NCBI RefSeq assembly: GCF_005877005.1
Contig: NZ_SSNH01000010.1
Location: 1-64,000 of the forward strand
DNA from: Sinomonas susongensis
GTDB lineage: Bacteria; Actinomycetota; Actinomycetes; Actinomycetales; Micrococcaceae
Direction of reading: 5' to 3'
Length of the DNA: 64,000 nt
In this document: piece by piece, positions 8,611 through 16,518 of the stretch
Numbering within the stretch: position 1 is the first letter of the stretch
Layout of the letters: each line of letters begins with the position of its first letter
Program-made: the position numbers and the translations under genes
The notes under the pieces: generated by a model
What the model was told of the DNA's origin: nothing
Database searches by the model: none
The model's input: only the letters and a program-made list of their open reading frames with translations

Positions 8611-8750
8611 CTGTTCAGACCCGGCTGTTCTGACCAGGCCGTTCTGACCGGGCTGTTCTGGCCCGGCTCTTCTGACCCGGCTGTTCAGATCAGGCCGTTC
8701 TGACCGGGCTGTTCTGACCCGGCTGTTCTGACCAGGCTGTTCTGACCGGG
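8611..8750. repeat. 14-bp minisatellite, ten tandem units
   Basis: Ten contiguous 14-base units following the consensus CTGTTCTGACCCGG, with substitutions at a few positions (A for T at position 7, A or G at position 12 and so on). There are no spacers, so this is not a CRISPR array. Three units make 14 codons, so all frames stay open, but no start or ribosome binding site supports translation. It fills most of the gap between the flavoprotein gene and the tRNA. The remainder (8751-8877) shows nothing I can name. Confidence 0.95.
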
Positions 8751-8877
8751 CCGGGCGGCGCTCCCGCCCACTTGTTCGGCGTCGTTGCCGTGAGTCGCGG
8801 AGACACGCCGGCGCCCGGCGCTGTCGGGAGGAACAACTGGGCTGGAAGGCCGGCCTGCGAGAGTAACCGGCATGGCA

Positions 8878-8908
8878 GAGGCCCCGGATCCATCGGATCC
8901 GGGGCCTC
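8878..8908 (-). terminator. Hairpin downstream of tRNA-fMet
   Basis: Perfect 14-bp inverted repeat (8878-8891 with 8895-8908) around a 3-base loop, beginning 4 bases past the tRNA 3' end on the minus strand. It probably terminates the tRNA transcript. Confidence 0.8.
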
Positions 8909-8911
8909 ATG

Positions 8912-8988
8912 TGGTTGCGGGGGCAGGATTTGAACCTACGACCTCTGGGTTATGAGCCCAGCGAGCTACCGAACTGCTCCACCCCGCG
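8912..8988 (-). tRNA. Initiator tRNA-fMet (CAT anticodon)
   Basis: A 77-base cloverleaf with encoded CCA. The anticodon loop is C-T-C-A-T-A-A with anticodon CAT. Initiator hallmarks are present: the first base is C opposite an A at position 72 (mismatch at the acceptor end), and the anticodon stem ends in three consecutive G-C pairs (CTGGG with CCCAG). The T-arm GTAGGTTCAAATCCTGC is normal. It stands alone, next to purB. Confidence 0.97.
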
Positions 8989-8999
8989 GCGCTTGATCT

Positions 9000-9029
9000 A
9001 CTTTACACGCCCGAGACGGTCGGCACCAA
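9000..9029 (-). promoter_or_regulatory. Candidate tRNA-fMet promoter
   Basis: On the minus strand, TTGGTG (9029-9024) and TAAAGT (9005-9000) are separated by 18 bases, and the -10 ends 12 bases before the tRNA 5' end. Composition here is locally AT-richer. Judged by consensus only. Confidence 0.45.
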
Positions 9030-9082
9030 TCCGCGCGGGCCGAGTGGAGCAGATCACTCAAGGGCAGGAACTGCAGGCCAGG

Positions 9083-10513
9083 TCAGCCGAGGTGGTCCAC
9101 GAGCTCGCTGGCGATCCCGTTGTAGGAGGCCGGCGTCAGCGCAAGAAGCCGGGCCTCAGCGTCGGAGGAGAGGCCGAGGCTCGAGACGAACTCCTTCATG
9201 CGTGCGCCGTCGACACGATGGCCACGCGTGAGGTCCTTGAGCCGCTCGTAGGGGTTGTCCATGCCGGGGACGCCCGCGATGGCCTCGGCCCGCATCACCA
9301 TCTGGATCGCCTCGGCGAGGACCTCCCAGTTCTGGTCGAGATCGGAGGCGAGGACGTTCTCGGCGACGTCGAGGCCGCCCAGGCCCCTCGCCACGTTGCT
9401 GATGGCGAGCAGCGAGTGGCCGAACGCGACGCCGATGTTCCGCTGGCTCGAGGAGTCAGTGAGGTCGCGCTGCCAGCGGCTGGTCACGAGCGTCGAACCC
9501 AGGGTGTCGAGGAGGGCCGACGAGATCTCGAGGTTCGCCTCCGCATTCTCGAACCGGATGGGGTTGACCTTGTGCGGCATGGTCGACGAGCCAGTGGCAC
9601 CAGCGACGGGAATCTGCGCGAAATAGCCGATCGAGATGTAGCTCCAGACATCCGTGCACACGTTGTGGAGGATCCGGTTGAAGCGTGCCATGTCCGCGTA
9701 GAGCTCGGCTTGCCAGTCGTGGCTCTCGATCTGCGTGGTCAGGGGATTCCAGGTAAGTCCGAGTCCCTCCACGAACGACTTCGACACCTGCTGCCAGTCC
9801 GCAAGCGGCACCGAGGCGACGTGGGCCGCGAAGTCGCCGGTGGCGCCGTTGAGCTTCCCCAGGAACTCGGTCCGTGCGATGCGGTCGAGCTGACGGCCGA
9901 GCCGGTGCGCCATGACGGCGAGCTCCTTGCCGAGCGTCGTCGGAGTGGCGGGCTGGCCGTGAGTACGCGAGAGCATCGGCACATCCCGGTTCTCGCGTGC
10001 CATGGTGCTGATCTGCTCGACCAGGTTCCGCGCGGCCGGGAGCCACACGTCCTCCACAGCGCCCTTGATGCCGAGGGCGTAGGAGAGGTTGTTGATGTCC
10101 TCCGACGTGCAGCCGAAGTGGACGAGGGCGGTGAGGTCGGCGAGCCCGAGTGCGTCGAGCCGGCGACCGATGTAGTACTCGACGGCCTTGACGTCGTGGA
10201 CCGTGACGGCTTCGATCTCGGCGAGTTCCCTGACCGAGTCGGCATCGAACTCCGTCACGATCTTCCGGAGCCCTTCTTCCTGCTCCGCCGAGAGCGGCTG
10301 GGTGCCGGGCAGCACTGAGTTGCGGGTGAGGTGAATGAACCACTCGACCTCCACGGCGACGCGGTCGCGGTTGAGGGCAGCCTCCGAGAGGTAGTCGACG
10401 AGCGGAGCCACCGCCGGGCGGTACCGACCGTCGAGGGGGCCGAGCGCGATCTGCTCGGACGCGTTCGCGAGGGACAGCCTGCCGGAAGGAATACGTGCGG
10501 GGGTCTCAGCCAT
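9083..10513 (-). CDS. purB: Adenylosuccinate lyase
   Basis: A 476-residue cytosolic enzyme of the fumarase/aspartase superfamily. It catalyses two steps of purine synthesis: SAICAR to AICAR, and adenylosuccinate to AMP, each releasing fumarate. The superfamily signature G-S-S-T-M-P-H-K-V-N-P-I-R-F is clear, as are L-S-R-T-H-G-Q-P-A-T-P (catalytic His region) and the N-terminal L-G-P-L-D-G-R-Y typical of the E. coli-type enzyme. Length fits the family. Start: ATG at 10513 with GGAGG very close by; an ATG three codons upstream is equally possible. It is a single gene, divergent from the WXG-like gene. Confidence 0.96.
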   Translation of the reverse strand: MAETPARIPSGRLSLANASEQIALGPLDGRYRPAVAPLVDYLSEAALNRDRVAVEVEWFIHLTRNSVLPGTQPLSAEQEEGLRKIVTEFDADSVRELAEIEAVTVHDVKAVEYYIGRRLDALGLADLTALVHFGCTSEDINNLSYALGIKGAVEDVWLPAARNLVEQISTMARENRDVPMLSRTHGQPATPTTLGKELAVMAHRLGRQLDRIARTEFLGKLNGATGDFAAHVASVPLADWQQVSKSFVEGLGLTWNPLTTQIESHDWQAELYADMARFNRILHNVCTDVWSYISIGYFAQIPVAGATGSSTMPHKVNPIRFENAEANLEISSALLDTLGSTLVTSRWQRDLTDSSSQRNIGVAFGHSLLAISNVARGLGGLDVAENVLASDLDQNWEVLAEAIQMVMRAEAIAGVPGMDNPYERLKDLTRGHRVDGARMKEFVSSLGLSSDAEARLLALTPASYNGIASELVDHLG

Positions 10514-10656
10514 GGCCTCCATTCTTCCAGATCGGCTCAGCCGCTTGGCCCCGGTTTTCCACATACGACGACGGTGGGCAGCGGAGCGCTGTCCTGCCCG
10601 CCTAACGTCGGGTGAGGGTCGTGCCGGGGGCGCGCGGACCGAGGAGGGGGAGCCAG

Positions 10657-11109
10657 ATGCAGTGCCGGCACGATGAGGCGCTTCTCAGGGCAGGTCGGGA
10701 GAGCCTTGCCCGAGCAGAAGCCGAGGTGGGAGAGGCCGAGGCGGCGCACCGTTGCGCGGGAGACCTCGAGTGGGGCGGGCCCGCTGCGGACTCTTTCAGG
10801 GCCAGGACCGCATTCATCGCGGCTGAGCTCGCCGCCGTCACTGCAGGGATCGCTGCATTGGCCTGTGTCCTCGCCTCTGTGCAGGACGAGCTGCAGGAAT
10901 GCCTAGCCGCCCAGTCCTCCGTGGCGACAACGCCGGATGGGCTGCCGGCGGCCGGGCCGCTTCTTCCGATCACGTCCCATCAGGGTCCTCTCCTCCCGGT
11001 CGGGTGTTCGGGGCCGATCCTTGCGGGGGTGAGGCAGCCACAGATGCTCCCGTACCAGTCCGGTGCTGCGGTTCCTGCCACCCTGGCGGGGCAGGAGCCC
11101 TGCCGGTGA
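10657..11109 (+). CDS. WXG100-like helical protein
   Basis: A 150-residue protein of no named family I can assign. The first 85 residues are strongly helical and heptad-like, with a central L-E-W-G-G-P-A-A-D-S-F-R turn. That pattern (W-x-G followed by A-A-x-x-F) is the hinge of actinobacterial WXG100/ESX-type secreted proteins. The C-terminal 60 residues are Pro/Gly-rich and probably disordered. The ATG at 10657 follows a strong GAGGAGGGGGAG site. The stop overlaps the start of the next gene (GTGA), so both are made together. No ESX secretion genes occur in the window. Secretion by a type VII apparatus is therefore only a suggestion. Confidence 0.6.
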   Translation: MQCRHDEALLRAGRESLARAEAEVGEAEAAHRCAGDLEWGGPAADSFRARTAFIAAELAAVTAGIAALACVLASVQDELQECLAAQSSVATTPDGLPAAGPLLPITSHQGPLLPVGCSGPILAGVRQPQMLPYQSGAAVPATLAGQEPCR

Positions 11110-12464
11110 GGGCGAGGGCTGTCGGGACCGGAAGCGATGGCTTCGTCGTGGCGGGAGGCCCGCGGTTCGTCGTGGCGCTCGAGTCCCTCGAGGCCTCGAC
11201 TGTCGCGCTCAGAGAGGCGTCAGCCGTGCTCGAACGGGCCGGGGGAGCCCTTTACTCGGTTCGGCAGACTGTGCTTGGCGCATCGTGCCGTTCCTCGCTT
11301 GCGGCTCCCCAGTTCGACGACGAGGCGAGGCGGGTCGAGGTACGCGCAAGACGAGCACGCGACGAATCTGCGGCCTGCGCTTCCGCAGTTGCGAGAGCCG
11401 CGGAAGCCTACAGGGGAGAGGAGACGGCGCGTACTCGGGCCATGGACGGTCTTCAGAACTTCCTGCTCCGGACGGACGCGATCGGCGGCCTCCTCGGTCC
11501 CTTGGGCCTCAGCAGCGTAAGTGCTGCGGGCACGCGGGTAGCGCCAGGAAGCACCCTCGCAACCCTTCTCCGGACTCTCCAGCGGGACCGGCTGGCTGGT
11601 TCTCCCGACGATCCTGTCTTGGTCTCACGATCGCCTCTAGCCCCGGGGACCGGCGACCCGAGCCGCTTCTCGTATGCGCTCTCGAGTCTGCGGCAGGCGC
11701 AGGGGCAGGAGCCGCTCGAGGACGGCAGCTTCGTACGGCCGTCGTCGGTCATGGTGGAGAGGGTTCCGCGGCCTGACGGGTCTGTGGCCGTCACCGTGAC
11801 CGTGCCGGGGACGCAGACTTGGGCGATGGACGCGGAAGACGGGAACGTCTTTGACACTGAAGGGATCCTCGACGGCATGGCGTACCGCGACAGCCAGGTG
11901 CGCAGTCTCATCGAGGAGGCCCTCCGAGACCAGGACCTCGGTGCCGACGACGTTGTGCTCTTCAACAGCTACAGCCAAGGCGGAATCCACGTGCTGGGTC
12001 TGCTTGAGGACCGTGAGTTCCTCGAGCGCTACCGGGTCGCTGCCGTCACCACCGTTGGAAGCCCCGCGTCTGCTTTCGCAGCTCCTGAGGGCATTCCTGT
12101 CCTGAGCCTGACGAACGCAGACGACATCGTGCCGACCGCGGGCGGGAGATTGGCGGATCTGAGCGGATCCATTGTGAACGTCCGGTCACCGAGCCGGGCC
12201 GGTTCCGCGGCAATACTCGGCTTTCCCCAAGACGTCATCGCCCAGGCTCACGACTTGGGCAACTACGCACGTGATGCCGAACGGCTGGACGAGTCAGGCA
12301 ACGCGGCTGTCCTTGCCCACCGGACGGCAGTCGGGACTGCGCTCGGGGTGGGGCTCGGGGCAGGTGTTGCCGCCGCAGCGGCCGCAGGAAGCGCGTCCCA
12401 GACGGGGGCCCCGCAGCGCCAGCGCTTCGCGTACACGGCGACGGATCCCAAGACGAAGGGCTGA
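11106..12464 (+). CDS. WXG-like helical domain fused to alpha/beta-hydrolase-like domain
   Basis: A 452-residue protein starting at a GTG that overlaps the upstream stop by 3 bases. Residues about 15-115 form a second Ala-rich helical bundle. From about residue 190 a serine-hydrolase-like domain follows, with strand-turn F-N-S-Y-S-Q-G-G-I-H-V (putative nucleophile elbow S-Y-S-Q-G), then T-V-G-S-P-A-S, then S-L-T-N-A-D-D-I-V-P (likely acid) and a late A-Q-A-H-D-L (likely His). This order fits lipase/cutinase-type folds. The tail carries an Ala/Gly-rich hydrophobic stretch near residues 415-435 that could insert in a membrane. Function unknown: perhaps an exported lipase or toxin paired with the WXG-like partner. 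Confidence 0.65.
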   Translation: MRARAVGTGSDGFVVAGGPRFVVALESLEASTVALREASAVLERAGGALYSVRQTVLGASCRSSLAAPQFDDEARRVEVRARRARDESAACASAVARAAEAYRGEETARTRAMDGLQNFLLRTDAIGGLLGPLGLSSVSAAGTRVAPGSTLATLLRTLQRDRLAGSPDDPVLVSRSPLAPGTGDPSRFSYALSSLRQAQGQEPLEDGSFVRPSSVMVERVPRPDGSVAVTVTVPGTQTWAMDAEDGNVFDTEGILDGMAYRDSQVRSLIEEALRDQDLGADDVVLFNSYSQGGIHVLGLLEDREFLERYRVAAVTTVGSPASAFAAPEGIPVLSLTNADDIVPTAGGRLADLSGSIVNVRSPSRAGSAAILGFPQDVIAQAHDLGNYARDAERLDESGNAAVLAHRTAVGTALGVGLGAGVAAAAAAGSASQTGAPQRQRFAYTATDPKTKG

Positions 12465-12488
12465 TCGTACTCCCGGTTTCCCCGGGGC

Positions 12489-12920
12489 CTAGCGCTTGCG
12501 GTTGGCTCCGAGGATCCAGCCCATGACGGCCGAGACGACGGAGATGATGATGGCGCCGAGGATGGCTGTCCAGAAGAAGGAGTCGATGGTCAAGTGGACA
12601 GGCGTGTAGCCGCTGAGCCAGGCGGTGAGGGCGAGCATCGCGGCGTTGATGACGAGCGCGAAGAGACCGAGGGTCAGGCACGTGACGGGGAGGGAGAGGA
12701 CTTCGATGATCGGGCGCACGAGCGCGTTGACGAGCCCGAAGATGAGGCCGATGAAGAGGTACGCGAGCACGATGCCCACGAGATTGCTGTGCCCTCCCGC
12801 GCCGGAATTCGCGGCGACGTCAGTGACCGCGGTCGAGTTGATCTTGATGCCCGGCAGGATCCAGCTGGCCACCCAGAGTGCGATGGCGTTGACAACGACG
12901 CGGATCAGGAATCGCAGCAT
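12489..12920 (-). CDS. Holin-4-superfamily small membrane protein
   Basis: A 143-residue protein with four hydrophobic segments, beginning M-L-R-F-L-I-R-V-V-V-N-A-I-A-L. The central L-V-N-A-L-V-R-P-I-I-E-V-L-S-L-P-V-T motif is typical of the 'phage holin family' (Phage_holin_4_2), which in actinobacteria is a chromosomal membrane protein with no proven lytic role. No phage genes surround it. It converges with the hydrolase gene and is divergent from the aminotransferase gene. The start lacks a strong ribosome binding site; a GTG slightly upstream cannot be excluded. Confidence 0.85.
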   Translation of the reverse strand: MLRFLIRVVVNAIALWVASWILPGIKINSTAVTDVAANSGAGGHSNLVGIVLAYLFIGLIFGLVNALVRPIIEVLSLPVTCLTLGLFALVINAAMLALTAWLSGYTPVHLTIDSFFWTAILGAIIISVVSAVMGWILGANRKR

Positions 12921-12978
12921 GCGCCCATCGTTCCACACGCCGTCCTCTACGTCTCGGGACCCAGTTACGCTTGAAACC

Positions 12979-14154
12979 ATGACTTCTGCACTCAACAGTC
13001 ACGACAGCGCCGAAGCAGCCGCCGTCGTCGCCGGCACGGAGGGCAAGACCCCACGCTCCCTGGTCGTCGGCCCGCGTTCCGTCATCAACCGTCTCCCGAA
13101 GTACGCGGCAGGAAAGCCTCCCGCCGCCGTCCAAGGGCTCGAAAGCTTCAAGCTGTCCTCCAATGAGAATCCGCTTCCGCCCCTCCCGGCGGTTCTGGAC
13201 GCGATAGCCGCCGAGACCGCCGTCAACCGCTACCCGGATCCCGTTGCAAGCTCGCTCCGTGCCCGCCTCGCCGACTTCCTGGGCGTTCCGGCCGAGGACA
13301 TCGTGACCGGAGGTGGAAGCCTCGGAGCCCTCAACCAGCTGCTCGCGGCGTTCGCAGGCCAGCAGGACGACGGGGTCCAGGACGAGGTCGTGTATGCATG
13401 GCGGTCCTTCGAGGCCTACCCGATCTCGGTTGGGCTCGCGGGCGCCAAGAGCGTTCAGGCCCCGGTGACCGAGGACGGACGGCACGATCTTGAGGCGATG
13501 GCGGCGGCGGTCACCGATCGGACCCGCGTCGTGCTGCTCTGCACCCCTAACAATCCCACCGGACCCGTCCTCGGGACCGCGGAGACCGAACGGTTCATTG
13601 AGTCGCTCCCCTCCGATGTCGTGGTCGTCATCGACGAGGCGTACCAGGAGTTCGTGCGCGACGCCGAGGCCGTCGACGGCCTCGCGCTGTACACGAGATA
13701 CCCGAACGTCGTGGTGCTGCGGACGTTCTCGAAGGCCCACGGCCTAGCCGGGCTTCGGGTCGGCTATTCGATTTCGCGCCCCGAGATCACCGAACACCTG
13801 CGCGTCGCAGCGGTTCCGTTCGCGGTCTCGTCGGTGGCCGAGCGGGCAGCGATCGCGTCGCTCGACCACTATGCCGAGGTTGTAGAAAGAGTACAAAGCC
13901 TCGTGGACGAACGGGATCGAGTGATGAAGGGGCTTCGCGACCTCGGGTGGTCTGTCCCGGATGCACAGGGGAACTTTGTGTGGCTGAATCTGGGAGAGGC
14001 AACGCCCGAATTTGCGGCGCAGGCCGCAGCCCGAGCTCTCTCGGTGAGGGCGTTCGGAACCGAGGGAGTGAGAGTCAGCATCGGCGAGGAAGAGGCCAAC
14101 TCCCGCTTCCTCGAGCTCTGTAGGAGTTTCACAAAGGCCCCTATCGGTTCCTAG
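12979..14154 (+). CDS. pat: Histidinol-phosphate/aromatic aminotransferase (HisC/Pat type)
   Basis: A 391-residue PLP enzyme of fold-type I, class II aminotransferases. Key landmarks: S-S-N-E-N-P-L-P-P near residue 57, C-T-P-N-N-P-T-G-P (about 190), V-I-D-E-A-Y-Q-E-F (PLP Asp, about 218) and T-F-S-K-A-H-G-L-A-G-L-R-V-G-Y with the PLP-binding Lys (about 252). HisC proper and the actinobacterial phenylalanine aminotransferase Pat are close relatives. The S-K-A-H-G-L-A-G form and the absence of other his genes favour Pat, but I cannot separate them by eye. It is followed by a hairpin and the bkd operon. Confidence 0.85.
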   Translation: MTSALNSHDSAEAAAVVAGTEGKTPRSLVVGPRSVINRLPKYAAGKPPAAVQGLESFKLSSNENPLPPLPAVLDAIAAETAVNRYPDPVASSLRARLADFLGVPAEDIVTGGGSLGALNQLLAAFAGQQDDGVQDEVVYAWRSFEAYPISVGLAGAKSVQAPVTEDGRHDLEAMAAAVTDRTRVVLLCTPNNPTGPVLGTAETERFIESLPSDVVVVIDEAYQEFVRDAEAVDGLALYTRYPNVVVLRTFSKAHGLAGLRVGYSISRPEITEHLRVAAVPFAVSSVAERAAIASLDHYAEVVERVQSLVDERDRVMKGLRDLGWSVPDAQGNFVWLNLGEATPEFAAQAAARALSVRAFGTEGVRVSIGEEEANSRFLELCRSFTKAPIGS

Positions 14155-14172
14155 CGGTTAAGCTGAGCAGGC

Positions 14173-14207
14173 GGCCCAGTCGCACTCTGTAGAGTGGCAG
14201 CTGGGCC
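14173..14207. terminator. Two-tier hairpin between pat and bkd genes
   Basis: GGCCCAG (14173-14179) pairs with CTGGGCC (14201-14207), and an inner CACTCT-GT-AGAGTG stem sits in the loop. It lies 18 bases after the pat stop. It could be a terminator or a leader element of the dehydrogenase operon; there is no T-run. The following 100 bases up to 14307 are AT-richer (ATATATTCC, AATATGTAAT) and probably contain the operon promoter. Confidence 0.5.
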
Positions 14208-14307
14208 GAAGGCATATATTCCAAATGCAGTACGTATTCCCTTGGCAGAATATGTAATCCGGCACGCACCGTCCGGCGGAGAGACGATTACGGCAGGAGG
14301 CGGCGGA

Positions 14308-15531
14308 ATGGCAGGAGAACTGCCCACCACCGAGTTCGACGACATCCCTGAGGAATTGCTCGACGAGCTCGAGGCCCTCGCCCAGGAACGAACCGAGGGC
14401 CATGTGAACATGGTCCAGCTCCTCGACGAGGAAGGCCGGTTCCACCATCGCTCCCATTTCGCTGAGCGCGCGTCCGCGTGGAACGGCGACGAACTGCGCG
14501 GGCTGTACCGGGACATGGCGATGATCCGTCGCTTCGACGCCGAGGCGACAGCGCTCCAGCGACAGGGCCAGCTTTCGCTGTGGGTTCCGGTCCGCGGGCA
14601 GGAGGCAGCCCAGATCGGTTCGGGGCGGGCGACGCTTCCGCAGGACTACATCTTCCCCACCTACCGCGAGCATGGCGTTGCGCTGACGCGGGGCGTGGAG
14701 CTGGGCGAGCTCCTCAGGCAGTTCCGGGGCGTCTCGAATGGTGGCTGGGATCCCACTGAGACCAATTTCCACCTCTACACTCTGGTCCTTGCGGCGCAGG
14801 TGCCGCACGCCGTCGGCTACGCGATGGCGCTCCAGCGGGACGCGTCCCGCGCCGCCGGTGCGGGACGGCCGCTGCCCGAGTCGGCCGCCGTCGTCGCCTA
14901 CTTCGGCGATGGTGCGAGCTCGGAAGGCGACATCCACGAGAGCATGGTCTTCGCCGCGAGCTTCAAGGCGCCAGTCGTGTTCTTCTGCCAGAACAACCAG
15001 TGGGCCATCTCGGTGCCCACCCAGGTGCAGTCGCGCATTCCGCTGCACAATCGCGCCAAGGGCTACGGCTTCCCCGGCCTTCGGGTGGACGGCAACGACG
15101 TGCTCGCCGTCCGGGCCGTGACCGAATGGGCCCTGGAGCGCGCACGGAGCGGCAAGGGGCCGGTCCTCATCGAGGCCTACACCTACCGTCAGGGCGCCCA
15201 CACGACGGCCGACGATCCGACGAAGTACCGGCTCACCGCCGAAGAGGAATCGTGGCTCGCGAAGGACCCAGTCACGCGCTTCGAGAAGTTCCTCCGTGCC
15301 GAGGGCCACGCAGACGACGCGTTCTTCGCCGAGGTCGCGGCTGAAGGGGATGCCCTGGCCGCCAAGTCGCGGAAGGACGTCCTCGCGTTCGAGCCACCAA
15401 GCCTTGCTGAAGAGATGCAGAACGTCTACTCCGAGCGGCACCCGCTCGTAGATGAAGAGCTCGCATGGCACCTCCAGTACGAGGCAGGCTTCGCCGACGC
15501 CGACGCGAATGCAGTGGAAGGCGGTCACTGA
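14308..15531 (+). CDS. bkdA: Branched-chain 2-oxoacid dehydrogenase E1 alpha subunit
   Basis: A 407-residue thiamine-diphosphate enzyme subunit. It decarboxylates a 2-oxo acid and passes the acyl group to E2. The ThDP motif begins G-D-G-A-S-S-E-G-D (about 210) and ends Q-N-N-Q-W-A-I-S; the phosphorylatable-loop region Y-R-Q-G-A-H-T-T-A-D-D-P is conserved. N-terminal sequence and length are as in actinobacterial E1 alpha of branched-chain or pyruvate-type complexes. The ATG at 14308 has an AGGAGG site. The stop overlaps the E1 beta start by one base. Branched-chain specificity is the commonest assignment for this E1a-E1b-E2 order; pyruvate or acetoin are alternatives. Confidence 0.9.
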   Translation: MAGELPTTEFDDIPEELLDELEALAQERTEGHVNMVQLLDEEGRFHHRSHFAERASAWNGDELRGLYRDMAMIRRFDAEATALQRQGQLSLWVPVRGQEAAQIGSGRATLPQDYIFPTYREHGVALTRGVELGELLRQFRGVSNGGWDPTETNFHLYTLVLAAQVPHAVGYAMALQRDASRAAGAGRPLPESAAVVAYFGDGASSEGDIHESMVFAASFKAPVVFFCQNNQWAISVPTQVQSRIPLHNRAKGYGFPGLRVDGNDVLAVRAVTEWALERARSGKGPVLIEAYTYRQGAHTTADDPTKYRLTAEEESWLAKDPVTRFEKFLRAEGHADDAFFAEVAAEGDALAAKSRKDVLAFEPPSLAEEMQNVYSERHPLVDEELAWHLQYEAGFADADANAVEGGH

Positions 15532-16511
15532 TGCCCACGATGACTCTGGCGAAGGCCATCAACGCCGGCCTTAGGGATGCGCTCGCGGCGGACGAGATGG
15601 TGATGCTCATGGGCGAGGACATCGGCGCCCTGGGCGGCGTCTACCGGGTGACCGAGGGTCTCAAGGCCGAGTTCGGCGAGGATAGGGTCGTCGACAGCCC
15701 GCTGGCCGAATCCGGGATCGTCGGGACGAGCATCGGCCTGTCGCTGCGCGGGTACCGTCCGGTCGGCGAGATCCAGTTCGATGGGTTCGTCTACCCGGCC
15801 TTCAATCAGATCACCACCCAGCTCGCGAAGCTCCACGCGCGCAGCCGGGGCCAGCTCACCGTTCCGGTGACGATCCGGATTCCCTACGGCGGGGGCATCG
15901 GTTCGGTCGAGCACCACTCGGAATCGCCAGAGGCCCTCTTCGCCCACACCGCGGGGCTCCGGATCCTGACGCCCTCCAACCCGCACGACGCCTACTGGAT
16001 GACGCGCCACGCGATCGAGTGCGAAGACCCGGTCATCGTCCTCGAGCCGAAGCGCCGGTACTGGCTCAAGGGCGAGGTGGACACGGAGGATCCCGGAACC
16101 TCGGCGGACCCGTTCCGGGCGCACGTTGTCCGTCAGGGAGCCGACGCGACCATCGTGGCCTACGGCCCCCTCGTTCCGGTGGCGCTCGCCGCGGCGGAGG
16201 CGGCAGTCGAGGACGGCCGCAGCATCGAGGTCGTCGACCTCCGGTCCCTCTCGCCCATCGACTTCGACACCGTGACGGCGTCGGTGCAGAAGACGGGCCG
16301 GCTCGTGGTCGCCCACGAGGCACCGACCTTCGGCGGGCTGGGCGGCGAGATCGCGGCCCGGGTGTCCGAACGCGCATTCCTCTCCCTCGAGGCGCCGGTG
16401 ATCCGAGTCGGCGGCTTCCACATGCCGTACCCCGTATCGAAGGTCGAGGGCCAGTATCTGCCGGACATCGACCGAATCCTCGAGGCCCTCGACCGGGCGT
16501 TCGCGTACTAG
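15531..16511 (+). CDS. bkdB: Branched-chain 2-oxoacid dehydrogenase E1 beta subunit
   Basis: A 326-residue transketolase-like subunit that completes the E1 heterotetramer. Typical blocks are [12 protein letters not shown] (about 25), [12 protein letters not shown], the [13 protein letters not shown] segment and [14 protein letters not shown] (about 125). The C-terminal domain contains [10 protein letters not shown]. The start overlaps the E1 alpha stop (TGATG). Seven bases separate it from the E2 gene, so the three form one operon. Confidence 0.92.
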   Translation: MPTMTLAKAINAGLRDALAADEMVMLMGEDIGALGGVYRVTEGLKAEFGEDRVVDSPLAESGIVGTSIGLSLRGYRPVGEIQFDGFVYPAFNQITTQLAKLHARSRGQLTVPVTIRIPYGGGIGSVEHHSESPEALFAHTAGLRILTPSNPHDAYWMTRHAIECEDPVIVLEPKRRYWLKGEVDTEDPGTSADPFRAHVVRQGADATIVAYGPLVPVALAAAEAAVEDGRSIEVVDLRSLSPIDFDTVTASVQKTGRLVVAHEAPTFGGLGGEIAARVSERAFLSLEAPVIRVGGFHMPYPVSKVEGQYLPDIDRILEALDRAFAY

Positions 16512-16518
16512 GAGCCCC

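Noticed and set aside
8611-8750. CRISPR array
   Set aside because: Units are contiguous 14-mers without spacers and no cas genes are near.
7450-8910. A long minus-strand frame with repeated R-T-A-R-S-E-Q-P-type peptides through the minisatellite
   Set aside because: It is antisense to the FAD dehydrogenase and simply translates the 14-bp units; no start signal or domain.
12489-12920. Prophage indicated by a holin-like gene
   Set aside because: The family is a common chromosomal membrane protein in actinobacteria and no phage genes flank it.
14155-14307. Riboswitch upstream of the bkd operon
   Set aside because: Only a simple two-tier hairpin is visible; no known riboswitch core could be matched.
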